A stretch of 34,688 nt of DNA from Acidimicrobiia bacterium (GTDB lineage Bacteria > Actinomycetota > Acidimicrobiia > IMCC26256 > JAENVU01): positions 1 through 34,688 of the forward strand of contig JANYJV010000125.1 in NCBI GenBank assembly GCA_025361725.1, in the 5' to 3' direction. Below are positions 1-8,079 of this stretch, one piece after another (position 1 is the first letter of the stretch; every line of letters starts with the position of its first letter). The translations under genes and the position numbers were made by a program. A model generated the notes under the pieces. That model saw nothing but the letters and a program-made list of their open reading frames with translations, searched no databases and had not been told where the DNA came from.

Positions 1-1092
1 GAGGGTGATGGTGGCTTGGCCGTTGGTGAGGGTTTGGGTGCCGAGGTTGGTGGTGCCGTCGGTGAAGGTGACGGTTCCCGAGGGAGCGCCGCTGGAGGAG
101 GTCACGGTGGCGGTGAACGTGACGGGCGCGCCGAACGTCGACGGGTTCGGGTTCGAACTCAACGCTGTCGACGTTGGTGTCGTCGGGGCGGCCAGACCGA
201 ACGCGTACAGCTTGGCGTCGTTGGATCCGACGTACACGAGACCGCTCAGGACCGCAGGTGACGACGCGACAGCTCCAGCCGTTGATCCATTCGAGAGTGG
301 CGTGCCACCTGTGCTGAAGGCGTAGAGCTTGCCGTCGTTCGATCCGACAAAGACCGAACTGTTCACGACCGAGGGAGAGCTGACCACCGAACCGCCCATC
401 GGCGCGCTCCATCGGAATGCGCCCGCGGTGTCGAAGGCGTAGAGCCTGCCGTCGTTCGATCCGACGTAGACGCTGCCGTTGGCGACGGCGGGTGAGGAGG
501 TGATGGGTCCGCCGGTCGTGACGTTCCAGCGCGGCGCACCGTTGACGTCGAAGGCGTAGAGCTTGCCGTCGCCCGAACCGACGATCACGGTGCCGTCGGC
601 GACGACTGGTGAAGACGTCACCGGGCCACCCGTGGTTGCGCTCCAGCCGGGGGCGCACGTGGTGGGGGTGCCGGCGCAGCCGACGACGCCGGCGTTGTCG
701 AAGGCGTAGAGCTTGCCGTCGGTGGACCCGACGAACACGCTGCCGTTGGCGACGTTGGGCGAGGACGAAATCGGTCCGCCGGTGGCGCCGGTCCAGAGCG
801 GCGTGCACGTCGACGGGGTTCCGGTGCAGTTCTTCGCGCCGGCGGCGTCGAACGCGTAGAGCTTGCCGTCGGTGGAACCCGCGTACGCCACGCCACCGAC
901 GATCGCCGGCGATGAGGCCACCGCGCCGCCAGTGGTGCCCGCCCATACCCGTCCGAGATTCCCGATGGTGGCCGGCGAGAGCGCGGACTCGAACGTCTGG
1001 TTCCCGCTGTGCCCGGCGTCGTTGCGAAACCCCGACCAGCAACCGGTCAGCGCGAAGCAGGCGACCACAAGAGTGACAATCTTTCGCGCCAT
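1..1092 (-). CDS. PQQ-like beta-propeller lipoprotein with Ig-like domain (partial, 3' end outside window)
   Basis: The start is ATG at 1092, behind a GGGAG Shine-Dalgarno about 7 bases upstream; the frame stays open to base 1, so the C-terminus is missing. Residues 1-18 form a lipoprotein signal peptide ending in the lipobox LTGC (Cys18). About six propeller blades follow, each with the signature DGKLYAFD or a close variant and a following V(Y/F)VGS strand, as in PQQ-like/WD-type quinoprotein repeats. The last visible part, rich in Thr/Ser with an FTATVTSSSG-like strand pattern, resembles a bacterial Ig-like domain. Two blades carry a Cys pair (CTGTPSTC and CAGTPTTC). It is a paralogue of the N-terminal part of the protein at 4918-7710: both begin GCW and share HSGNQ and a W-x-GTT segment. 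No catalytic motif is visible. A cell-surface binding or scaffolding role is inference. Confidence 0.85.
   Translation of the reverse strand, partial: MARKIVTLVVACFALTGCWSGFRNDAGHSGNQTFESALSPATIGNLGRVWAGTTGGAVASSPAIVGGVAYAGSTDGKLYAFDAAGAKNCTGTPSTCTPLWTGATGGPISSSPNVANGSVFVGSTDGKLYAFDNAGVVGCAGTPTTCAPGWSATTGGPVTSSPVVADGTVIVGSGDGKLYAFDVNGAPRWNVTTGGPITSSPAVANGSVYVGSNDGRLYAFDTAGAFRWSAPMGGSVVSSPSVVNSSVFVGSNDGKLYAFSTGGTPLSNGSTAGAVASSPAVLSGLVYVGSNDAKLYAFGLAAPTTPTSTALSSNPNPSTFGAPVTFTATVTSSSGAPSGTVTFTDGTTNLGTQTLTNGQATITL
195..890 (-). repeat. tandem propeller-blade repeats visible at DNA level
   Basis: The segment encoding (G/A)-K-L-Y-A-F recurs six times, near 200, 315, 436, 550, 697 and 848. It is nearly identical in DNA, with a core of gcgtagagcttgccgtcg read on the plus strand. 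Spacing is about 115-121 bases for the short blades and about 147-151 for the two blades that carry the extra Cys-pair loop. The low divergence suggests recent blade duplication or gene conversion. It lies entirely within the lipoprotein gene. Confidence 0.75.
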
Positions 1093-1320
1093 GTTTCTCT
1101 CCCTACCGATGGCGACGACCGAGTCGAACGTAACGAGCCGTCGGGCACGAAACGTGGATAGTCCGTTCGATTCAGACAACCAGGGCATTGCTCCGCCGCC
1201 TCGCCCGTGTCCGTCCGTCTCGTTCTACCCGCTCGGGCGTTCCCTATGCGCGCGAATGACCCGAACGCCCAATCCGTGACGCAGAGTGGTCGGATCGAAC
1301 GCTCGGATCGCGCCGGGTGG

Positions 1321-2259
1321 TCAGGAGTGGGTCACCGGTCGAAGGTCCGTTGCCGAACAAGCGGTCTTGAGGCACGGGACCCCGAGCATCGACTGCCATG
1401 CGCGCAGCGTGCCGGCGGGTCCGGCCGCGACCCCGTTCCGCGCGCCTACCGCGGCGGTCGGCGTGATCCAGAGGTTCGGCACCGGTGCGCTCTCGTCGTA
1501 CCAGATGAAGACGGCAACCTTGCCGGCGCGATAGGCCGCGCTGTCGAGGACCGGCTGCACGTGTTCACGCGCCCACGCGTCCACCGTCTGATCGGCGCAG
1601 TCGTGCCCGTCGTTGCATTGCGTCGGCGTGACGAACGCGAATGCGGGCAGCCGATTTGGGTCGAAGTCGCTGAAGGGACGAACTTGCGCGTCGCAATGCG
1701 CTCGGTCGTCGGCGCCCCAGAGGTAGAGGGCCGGGATGTGTTTCGGTTTGTTGCCCTCGTCGCTGCACGGGGTGGTGGCACCTTCGACGTAGTTCACGGC
1801 CCGCCGGCCGGCGAGGCGCAGCTGACGGAAGATGCTGTCCTCGGTCGTGTGACAGGTCACCGAGGGTTTGCAATCGGCAACTGCGGTGGGCTCGGTGGTA
1901 CCGATCACTTGGCCGACGTACTGCGCCAGGCTCTTCTCGGAACGATCGATCTCGGTCCAGTCCGGAAACCAACTGCACTGAGTGCCGAGATCGTGGAGGT
2001 AGGGCATTGCCGGCCCGAACCCGGCACCCACTTCGTCCCAACTGCGGTTCTCGAAACTGAACACCACCACCGAGTCGTAGTGAGTCGGAGGGGTGGTGGT
2101 CTTGCCACACGGAGATTGGTTCGAGGGCCGGGCCGCGGACGTGGAGGTTGGTTCCGGAGCGGTGGTCGGCTTCGGGCGTTTGGTCGCCGTCGGGGTACTG
2201 GACGAACACGCGCTGAGGACCACGACGACGAGTGAGGCGAGGATGAGGGGGCGTCTCAC
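1321..2259 (-). CDS. phosphoesterase-family (AcpA/phospholipase C-like) lipoprotein
   Basis: About 312 residues. I chose GTG at 2259 because an AAGGA site lies 10 bases upstream and because it places a lipoprotein signal peptide at the N-terminus (RRPLILASLVVVV, lipobox LSAC, Cys18). The frame runs open further upstream, but that part looks non-coding and overlaps the neighbouring gene. After a Thr/Pro-rich linker, VVVFSFENRSWDEV followed by MPYLHDLG matches the start of the phosphoesterase family PF04185 (acid phosphatases and phospholipase C-like enzymes of the alkaline phosphatase fold), where the ENxS(W/Y) motif helps bind metal. Near the C-terminus, VFIWYDES resembles the family's TWDE-type segment. 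Substrate unknown. It lies 56 bases downstream of the esterase gene on the same strand, so the two are probably cotranscribed. Confidence 0.8.
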   Translation of the reverse strand: MRRPLILASLVVVVLSACSSSTPTATKRPKPTTAPEPTSTSAARPSNQSPCGKTTTPPTHYDSVVVFSFENRSWDEVGAGFGPAMPYLHDLGTQCSWFPDWTEIDRSEKSLAQYVGQVIGTTEPTAVADCKPSVTCHTTEDSIFRQLRLAGRRAVNYVEGATTPCSDEGNKPKHIPALYLWGADDRAHCDAQVRPFSDFDPNRLPAFAFVTPTQCNDGHDCADQTVDAWAREHVQPVLDSAAYRAGKVAVFIWYDESAPVPNLWITPTAAVGARNGVAAGPAGTLRAWQSMLGVPCLKTACSATDLRPVTHS

Positions 2260-2315
2260 GGTCGTTGCGTCCTTACTGCGCGTGCCGCTCCGGGCGGGGG
2301 ACGCCGATCGAAGGG

Positions 2316-3302
2316 TCAGGGCTTGGGATGGCTCAGGAGGAAGTTCACAACCGACTCGGGGAAGGTCGGCAGGAACGGGGGGATGTGCACACCTTGAGGT
2401 TGGGTCCAGAGCTCGACGGTCGTACCGTTTCGACAACCGCGCGAGTACGACGTCACCGTCGCCGGTGGGAGCTTGTCTTCGATCGCGAGCGGCGGTGGGG
2501 GCGACGGGTCGGGCGTCTTGCGGCAACCGTCGTACCCCGCCCAGGTGGAGACGGTCTTCGTCGCGCTCGGGTAGGTCGCGCTGCCGATGGATCCACCGTC
2601 GTATTTGATCGTCTGGTCGCCCGTGCCGTGAATCTGGAGAATCGATACTGCCTGCGTTGGTGCGCAACGCTTTGGGTCAGACCAGGTCGCTCCGGCGATG
2701 CTCGCGATGGCCGCGATTTCGTCGGAGTGATCGCAGGCCATCCGGTACGAGAGGAAGCCGCCGTTGCTGTGGCCGAGCAGGTACACACGTTTCGGATCAA
2801 CGGCGTGTTTCGCCTTCACGTCCGCAATGATCGCGGTGACGTAGGCCGAGTCGTCGACGGTGCGGTTCGGATCGCAACATGCGTCGGTCGCGTTCCAGAA
2901 GCGGCTTCCCCGAGCGTTCGGCGTGCCGTCGGCGAACGCGTACAGCATGTTGTGGGCATCTGCTGCCGCGGTGAACCGGAGGTACGCCTCCTCGATGGCA
3001 CCGGTGGCGCCGTATCCGTGGAGCATGAGGAGCAGGGGCGCGGGACGGGTGGCAGAGACGGCGGTGGGTACATGAAGCGTGAAGGGTCGAGCCGCGACCA
3101 TTGCCGCCTGCGCGGGGGTAGGTCCCGGCGCCTTGGTTGCTGTCGTCGGTTTCGACGAAGCGGTCGATCCCGGCTTGGTGGCGGATGTCGGGGTGGACTT
3201 CGACGACCCCGAACTGCCACACGCGCCGACGGTTACGGCGAGCGCGAGGCCGACGGCGATCGCGCGCAACGAACGAGGGAGGAGTTGCACGCAGCTGAAC
3301 AT
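2316..3302 (-). CDS. LpqC/PHB-depolymerase-type esterase lipoprotein
   Basis: About 328 residues from ATG 3302. ATG 3311 and an earlier ATG at 3365 are in frame, and none has a convincing ribosome site; I chose 3302 because it gives the shortest complete lipoprotein signal (lipobox VGAC, Cys28). A Ser/Thr/Lys/Pro linker to about residue 65 precedes an alpha/beta-hydrolase domain: LLLMLHGYGATG (oxyanion strand), GHSNGG with nucleophile Ser179, IHGTGDQTIKYDG with the likely acid Asp, and a C-terminal GVHIPP with the likely His. The order and the ACCDPNRTVDDSAYV segment fit the poly(3-hydroxybutyrate) depolymerase / feruloyl esterase family that includes mycobacterial LpqC. It is exported and anchored outside the membrane. 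The natural substrate (polyester, plant phenolic ester or lipid) cannot be told from sequence. Confidence 0.85.
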   Translation of the reverse strand: MFSCVQLLPRSLRAIAVGLALAVTVGACGSSGSSKSTPTSATKPGSTASSKPTTATKAPGPTPAQAAMVAARPFTLHVPTAVSATRPAPLLLMLHGYGATGAIEEAYLRFTAAADAHNMLYAFADGTPNARGSRFWNATDACCDPNRTVDDSAYVTAIIADVKAKHAVDPKRVYLLGHSNGGFLSYRMACDHSDEIAAIASIAGATWSDPKRCAPTQAVSILQIHGTGDQTIKYDGGSIGSATYPSATKTVSTWAGYDGCRKTPDPSPPPPLAIEDKLPPATVTSYSRGCRNGTTVELWTQPQGVHIPPFLPTFPESVVNFLLSHPKP

Positions 3303-3412
3303 TGCACCCATCTCGGATGGCGAATGGCCTGGGATGGTACCGAGACAACGGGCGCAGCGTGTCATCGCCGGTCGTGTGTCAGGTGACGCCGATGCTGGGC
3401 CGGCGCCCGCGG

Positions 3413-3886
3413 CTACGGAGCGAGTGTCGGCTCGGGCAACGGACCGCGTGCCAGCGCCGACCCGTTCCGGTCACTCGCGTGGAGGTCCCCGCCGCTTGAC
3501 GCGCCGAGCGGCGGGTTCGGGTGCGAGCGTTGCTTCACGACGAGCGCGGCAATGACACCAGCACCACCGACGAGAAGCACGCCGATGACCCACACGCGGA
3601 ATCCGGGCTTCGCCGATTGGTCGGACATGTGCTCGGCCCGGCGCCGAACCTGACGACTCCCACGGTCGACCTTCGTCTCGATCGATCGACGAGTCTCACG
3701 GGCTGCGTGCTTCGCATGCCGTCGCGCCCGGTGGCTGGCCGCGGCGATTACGGCTTCGGCCGCGACAGGAAGATGCAGGTCGACGTCTCGCACTGCGTCG
3801 ACGCCCTCGCCGGTCCGGCGGCGGACGGTGTCGGCCAGGTGCTGACCGGCGGCGATGGGTTCCGTGAAGTCGATCGTCATACTCAT
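3413..3886 (-). CDS. hypothetical single-span membrane protein
   Basis: About 157 residues from ATG 3886; ATG 3880, two codons later, has an AGG at better spacing, and the longer frame up to 4108 would overlap the divergent gene. I do not recognise the family. The N-terminal half is soluble, with an acidic beginning followed by a very basic stretch rich in Arg, Lys, His and Ala (ARRHAKHAARETRRS). One clear transmembrane segment follows (VWVIGVLLVGGAGVIAALVV), then a short Pro/Gly/Ser-rich tail. The reading frame is supported mainly by that hydrophobic segment. It lies divergent to the small DUF6458 gene. Confidence 0.55.
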   Translation of the reverse strand: MSMTIDFTEPIAAGQHLADTVRRRTGEGVDAVRDVDLHLPVAAEAVIAAASHRARRHAKHAARETRRSIETKVDRGSRQVRRRAEHMSDQSAKPGFRVWVIGVLLVGGAGVIAALVVKQRSHPNPPLGASSGGDLHASDRNGSALARGPLPEPTLAP

Positions 3887-3957
3887 GCCTGGTTCATTCC
3901 CCGTTGCGGGAGGGTGCGAAACGCCGGAACAGTTCACGGGCGCACCGGCGCAGCGAT

Positions 3958-3982
3958 GTTTGCATTTGTCGGATTTGGGAAC
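3958..3982 (+). promoter_or_regulatory. possible SigB/SigF-type stress promoter upstream of DUF6458 gene
   Basis: GTTT at 3958-3961 and GGGAAC at 3977-3982 are separated by 15 bases. This resembles the actinobacterial general-stress sigma consensus GTTT-N15-17-GGGTAT, matching 4 of 6 bases in the -10 element. The start codon is about 47 bases further on. Seen by eye only; chance occurrence is possible. Confidence 0.3.
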
Positions 3983-4028
3983 ACCTTCCGCAGCCGCATC
4001 CGGCGGCGTGCATCGGAGGGACACTGCA

Positions 4029-4256
4029 ATGAGACTCGGAGTGAGCATCTTCTTCCTGGCGGTCGGAGCAATCCTGGCCTTCGCCGTCACCAAAACTGTC
4101 TCGGGCATCGACCTGGTGACGGTCGGTTGGATCCTGATGGGCGTTGGCGCGCTCGGCGTCTTCCTGTCGCTGCTGTTCTGGAGTTCCTTCTCGCCCTACC
4201 GACGCCAGCAAACGGTGGTCGTCGATCGCGGAATCGACCTCAACCGTCCTGTCTGA
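4029..4256 (+). CDS. DUF6458-family small membrane protein
   Basis: 75 residues from ATG 4029, preceded by GGAGGG at 4014-4019, one of the best ribosome sites in the window. Two hydrophobic segments (SIFFLAVGAILAFAV and WILMGVGALGVFLSLLFW) are joined by a short loop, VSGIDLVTVG. The pattern M-x-LG-V-x-IFFLAVGAILAFAV...VGWILM is that of the actinobacterial DUF6458 family. A short polar tail (SPYRRQQTVVVDRG) follows. The function of the family is unknown. The stop codon TGA is immediately followed by the ATG of the next small gene, so translation is probably coupled. Confidence 0.8.
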   Translation: MRLGVSIFFLAVGAILAFAVTKTVSGIDLVTVGWILMGVGALGVFLSLLFWSSFSPYRRQQTVVVDRGIDLNRPV

Positions 4257-4451
4257 ATGTTCGCGCTGCTTCGGTCACGCTGGGTCGCGCTGACGGTGGT
4301 GTTGCCGCTCGTCGTTTGGTGTCTCGATCGTGTGGGTTCCGCGATCGAGACCAGACGCGGACCGTCGTCAGTCACGCGGGTGCCCCGGAAACCCCATGAG
4401 ATGAGACGGCTTCGTCGTGCCACGAGCGAGCGCGACGTCGTCGTGGCGTGA
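4257..4451 (+). CDS. small membrane-anchored basic protein coupled to DUF6458
   Basis: 64 residues. The ATG directly abuts the TGA of the DUF6458 gene, so ribosomes can reinitiate without a separate ribosome site. One transmembrane segment near the N-terminus (WVALTVVLPLVVWCLDRVG) is followed by a basic cytoplasmic tail (RRGPSSVTRVPRKPHEMRRLRR). I do not know a named family, though similar short RSRW-TM-RRGPS proteins are, from memory, common in actinobacteria. The hydrophobic segment and the zero-gap arrangement are the evidence that it is real. Confidence 0.55.
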   Translation: MFALLRSRWVALTVVLPLVVWCLDRVGSAIETRRGPSSVTRVPRKPHEMRRLRRATSERDVVVA

Positions 4452-4462
4452 GTCGGTGCTTT

Positions 4463-4831
4463 TCAGTCGGGTCGGCCGACGGATTTGGTCGCTCGCCTCC
4501 ACGGCACCTCGCCGTCGATCTCGATATCGAGTGAGAAACTCAAGAACGTTCGAATCACGACGATGATTCCGAGCACGCCGACGTTCTTCAACGACGGGTC
4601 GATCGCAACGGTTCGGATCAGGTCGGCAGCAACCAACACCTCGAGACCCAGCAGAATGCTGTGGCCGAGAAAGCTGCGGAGTCGCCGATAGGTGAGTGCG
4701 TGATCCGATCCGGAACGGACGGACTCGAAGGCGCCGCGCCCGAGTGCGAAGACTCCGCCCGCGATCAGAATCGCCACACCGACGACCTCTACCCCGCGAG
4801 CGATGTCTTCCATGGTGGAGGTGAACGTCAT
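4463..4831 (-). CDS. DUF1622-family membrane protein
   Basis: 122 residues from ATG 4831, with GGAG about 11 bases upstream. Three hydrophobic segments are visible: VVGVAILIAGGVFALGRGAF, HSILLGLEVLVAADLIRTVA and VLGIIVVIRTFLSFSL. The combination LGLEVLVAADLIRT with VIRTFLS-x-SL-x-x-E and a final PW is characteristic of DUF1622, a small integral membrane family of unknown function. The length matches the family. It converges with the two small plus-strand genes, with only 11 bases between the stop codons. Confidence 0.85.
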   Translation of the reverse strand: MTFTSTMEDIARGVEVVGVAILIAGGVFALGRGAFESVRSGSDHALTYRRLRSFLGHSILLGLEVLVAADLIRTVAIDPSLKNVGVLGIIVVIRTFLSFSLDIEIDGEVPWRRATKSVGRPD

Positions 4832-4917
4832 GGGATCGCAGGCTCCGTGGGCGTCGTCGGGTACGACCGCATCTCACGGACGTCGTGAGAGTCTGCCCGG
4901 TGCACGCCGGGCGCGAG

Positions 4918-7710
4918 TCAGTAGCAGTGGCCGCCGAGTGCCGGGCCATTGACGCCGTTCGCGGTGATGCCCTGCAGCGCGGAGAACGCGGGCTTGGGCG
5001 AGTGGTCGAGCCGCAACAACCCCGAGTAGTTCCACAACTGGGTGCTCGCGGGGAGCGCCGGGTCCGGTGGGTCGTCGCGGGTGGACTTCCAGATCAACGG
5101 TCCGGTGAAGGCCCGGAACGTGGTGTTCCAGCCGAGGAAGTAATCGTGCAACCACTGCGCTTGTTCGGCCTCGGTCATCGATCGGATGAAACACGGTTGG
5201 GTCGGGTCGGCGAGCGGAACGGTGCCGGTGGGCGCGCCCATCTCGGTCCCCCAGACCTTCTTCATGCCGTCGCCGTGTGCGGCCATCACGAGGTAGAGGT
5301 ACCGGGTTTGGGTGAAGCCATTGAACCCGGCCTCGTCGAGAGGATTCCAAGGAAACGAATACGGGTGATGGCCGACCGCGTCGAACGAGCTCTGTGCGCC
5401 ACGGTCGTAGAGGGAAAGAAGCCAGCTGGTTGGCGCGTACTCGGTCTGTCCGACCGCGTCCCACTCGTTGCCGGCCGGGGCAGTTCCGCCGGTGATGACC
5501 GTCGCCGCCGGATCCGCACCTTTGATCGCGGGATACACGGCTCGGAGCATCGCGGTGTAGCGGTCGGGATCGGGTCGCGGCAGTGAAAACTCGCGATGGT
5601 TCGGCTCGTTCCAGATCTGCCAAGCCGTGATGCTGCCGCGCAAGGCCGGGTCGGCCGCCGTGGACTGTGATCCGTACCGCTGCACCGCCGCGCGTGCGAA
5701 CTTCGCGAAATCGCTCACGTGCGCGGCGTCGGGAAGACAGTGACCGACGTAGGTGCCGTTCTGGTCGGCGCAGTCGGGACTCGCCCACTTCGGGCTGTAG
5801 GTGATCGTCCCGAGAATCTGGAGACCCTGGGCGCGTGCAGCCTTGACGGCACCATCGAACCCGCCGTTGTTCAGCGTGCCGCGCTCCCACCCGAAATCCG
5901 TGCTCGTCGATTGGATCGACTTCCAGTCCAGGTCGAGCGAGGTCCATCGCGCCCCGGTGTCGGCGACGGCACGCGTGTCGGCATCGCGCTCGGCGGCCGC
6001 CGCCCACAACGTTCCCGGGAACGCCGAGACACCAGTTCGTGCCGCCACCTCGGGACCGGAGGTCCCACCACCCACGACGATCGTCGTCGCCGCCCGTTGG
6101 TGATCGGCATTCTCGAGGGTGAGGGCGTACGCGCCCGAGTCGACGTCGTTCGGCACCGCGATGGAAACGTTGAGCGCAGTTGTGGTGATCGTGGTTGGCG
6201 TGGACACAACCGCGCGCGGAATCGACGTCGCCACCTGGAGATCAGGCGTGAATCCGGTGCCCGGTACCGTCAGGTTGATTGTCTGACCCGGAGTGACAGT
6301 GGTGGCGAGATCACCCAAGGTGGGAGCCGACGCGCGCAGCGATGTTCGGAACGCGTGCAGGCCGTCGTTCGATCCGGAGAAGAGCGTGCCGTCGACGATG
6401 ACCGGCGCGGCGTAGGCCCGTGATGGAGCGGAGAAGAGCGGCTCGCACGCAACCGGAAACGCGGCACAGCCGGTGCGGCCAGCGGCGTCGTACGCGCGCA
6501 ACGTCGAGGTCCCGCCCGTATAGAGCACGCCGTTCGCCAGTGCAGGCGCGCCGGACACGGAATCGGCGGTCGGTGTCGTGGCGGTCTGCCACAACGCGGT
6601 GCAGAGATTCACGTCCTTCAGACACCGGTCCGAGCCGTAGCGTGTGCCGGTGGTCTCGAACGCCGAGATCGATCCGTGCACATTTACGTACACCGTCGCG
6701 CCCGCGATCGCCGGTGGCTCGATGCGTTCGTCGCTCGCCGCCGAGAGTGCCGCCGTCCAGAGCGGCGCACAGCGCTTCGGTGTACTCGTGCAGGCCTGCA
6801 CGCCGGTCGCGTCGTACGCCGCCAGTCCGTGCGTCCCGCCGGCGATATACAGGATTCCGTCGACGACGGCAGGAGATGACCCTGTACCCGGCGCACTCCA
6901 TCGCGTCGTGCAGACCTTCGGCGTCCCCGCACAGCCGGAGGTTCCGGAGACGTCGAACCCGTAGACGTCGGTCGTCCCTGCGACGAACACCGTGCCGTCC
7001 GAGACGGTCGGCGCCGCATCCCAACTCGGTGTAAATGGTGGGCTGGACCAGACCGGGCTACACACCTTCGGGGTGCCGCTGCACGACGGACCTGACGCGG
7101 TGGCATCGAACGCGCGCAGTCCGTTGCCGGCCGCAGTGAAGACCGTTCCCGCTGCCACCGTGGGTGAGGACATGACATCGCCGAGCGAGTCGGCGCGCCA
7201 GATCGGCGAGCAGACCGTTGGTGTGACGGCGGTGCAACCGTTGCGACCCGCGGCATCGAAGGCGAGGAGACTGTCGCGTCCCCGCACGTAAACGCTTCCA
7301 CCGGCGACGGCTGGTGATGTACGAATCGCGTCTCCGAGATTTACCGCAGCAGACCAGAGTGGGTCGCACGATATCGGCGTGGTGTTCGAACACCCGCGGG
7401 TGCCGGTGGCATCGAACGCGTACAGCCGTCCGTCGGCCGCGCCCACGTACGCAATGCCATCGACGACGGCGGGGGCAGTCGTGATGGCGCCCGCCGTCGT
7501 ACCCTTCCAGGATTCGGTCAACGTCGAGACATTTGCAGCGTTGATCGCGAACTCGAGGGACTGGTTGCCGCTGTGGGCCAGGTTCCCGCGGTACTGCGTC
7601 CAGCACCCGCTCACGATCGTCGCCATCGCGACGATGATGATCGTCTTCGTAGCGAAGGATCGTTCGACTCGAGAATTGCGAGTTCGAGTCAGAATCGAGT
7701 CGCCCGGCAC
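4918..7710 (-). CDS. PQQ-propeller / Ig-like / clan-A glycoside hydrolase fusion lipoprotein
   Basis: 930 residues from GTG 7710. A lipoprotein signal ends in VSGC (Cys36). Residues about 40-460 form a beta-propeller of PQQ-like blades (DGRLYAFDATG, DSLLAFDAAG and so on). Nearly every blade carries a Cys pair of the form C-x3/5-TP-x2-C-x-P-x-W or a close variant. Residues about 465-555 look like an IPT/TIG Ig-like domain. The C-terminal third is a TIM-barrel glycoside hydrolase of clan A: WQIWNEPN holds the predicted acid/base Glu702, and VWGTEMGAP the predicted nucleophile Glu823, 121 residues later. The WNEPN context recalls GH39 and PslG-like exopolysaccharide hydrolases, but I cannot assign the family. 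It is likely anchored on the outer face of the membrane. The N-terminal part is a paralogue of the protein at 1-1092. Confidence 0.85.
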   Translation of the reverse strand: MPGDSILTRTRNSRVERSFATKTIIIVAMATIVSGCWTQYRGNLAHSGNQSLEFAINAANVSTLTESWKGTTAGAITTAPAVVDGIAYVGAADGRLYAFDATGTRGCSNTTPISCDPLWSAAVNLGDAIRTSPAVAGGSVYVRGRDSLLAFDAAGRNGCTAVTPTVCSPIWRADSLGDVMSSPTVAAGTVFTAAGNGLRAFDATASGPSCSGTPKVCSPVWSSPPFTPSWDAAPTVSDGTVFVAGTTDVYGFDVSGTSGCAGTPKVCTTRWSAPGTGSSPAVVDGILYIAGGTHGLAAYDATGVQACTSTPKRCAPLWTAALSAASDERIEPPAIAGATVYVNVHGSISAFETTGTRYGSDRCLKDVNLCTALWQTATTPTADSVSGAPALANGVLYTGGTSTLRAYDAAGRTGCAAFPVACEPLFSAPSRAYAAPVIVDGTLFSGSNDGLHAFRTSLRASAPTLGDLATTVTPGQTINLTVPGTGFTPDLQVATSIPRAVVSTPTTITTTALNVSIAVPNDVDSGAYALTLENADHQRAATTIVVGGGTSGPEVAARTGVSAFPGTLWAAAAERDADTRAVADTGARWTSLDLDWKSIQSTSTDFGWERGTLNNGGFDGAVKAARAQGLQILGTITYSPKWASPDCADQNGTYVGHCLPDAAHVSDFAKFARAAVQRYGSQSTAADPALRGSITAWQIWNEPNHREFSLPRPDPDRYTAMLRAVYPAIKGADPAATVITGGTAPAGNEWDAVGQTEYAPTSWLLSLYDRGAQSSFDAVGHHPYSFPWNPLDEAGFNGFTQTRYLYLVMAAHGDGMKKVWGTEMGAPTGTVPLADPTQPCFIRSMTEAEQAQWLHDYFLGWNTTFRAFTGPLIWKSTRDDPPDPALPASTQLWNYSGLLRLDHSPKPAFSALQGITANGVNGPALGGHCY

Positions 7711-7849
7711 CGCATCCTATCGGCATGAACAGTTCACACCTCAAGCGAATTCTCGCCGTCGCAAAGTCTGGGCGTTTGGAGAGGCGCGACGCACGACCCT
7801 CCGTGACCATTTCCGATGCGGGGGTTCCATTCTGGGTTCTGTCGGCGTA

Positions 7850-8076
7850 TGGTCGAGAGGCGCTCATCCCGCGCAGCCGATGGTTTCCTTCGAGAGGAGA
7901 GACCGGTGAGTGAAGACAGTCCACCGGGACATTCACGGACCGGCCGGCGCGTGTGACCCGGACGCTCCGCGCAACCTAGGGCGGCTTCGAACCGCCATTC
8001 ACGGAATGCGTTTTCCGAGCCCGGCCTGCTGACCGGTACCAACGTACGAACCGCCCCGGCTCAAGCCGGGGCGGTT
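7850..8076 (+). ncRNA. candidate structured RNA or attenuating leader ending at the 8049-8076 terminator
   Basis: The plus-strand sequence can fold into a series of hairpins: CCGGTG/CACCGG (near 7903-7927), GGCGG/CCGCC with loop CTTCGAA (near 7980-7996), CATTC/GAATG with loop ACG (near 7997-8009), then the 12-base-pair terminator. Because the flanking genes diverge, a plus-strand terminator here implies a transcript not explained by either gene. It could be a free small RNA or a leader controlling the gene at 8186. It does not match the cores of tmRNA, RNase P RNA, SRP RNA, or the TPP, FMN, cobalamin, SAM or glycine riboswitches as I know them. The 5' end is a guess. Confidence 0.3.
8049..8076 (+). 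terminator. strong hairpin terminator
   Basis: A perfect 12-base-pair stem, AACCGCCCCGGC / GCCGGGGCGGTT, with a TCAA loop at 8061-8064. A short T run (8075-8077) follows. It is the most stable simple hairpin I noticed in the window. It is also symmetrical enough to work on the minus strand. Confidence 0.75.
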
Positions 8077-8079
8077 TCG

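Noticed and set aside
7725-7913. Possible 62-residue small gene
   Set aside because: No ribosome site, no hydrophobic or conserved pattern, and it overlaps the candidate RNA region.
7980-7996. tRNA T-arm-like hairpin GGCGG-CTTCGAA-CCGCC
   Set aside because: No matching acceptor stem, D-arm or anticodon arm at the right distances, and the first loop base is C rather than T.
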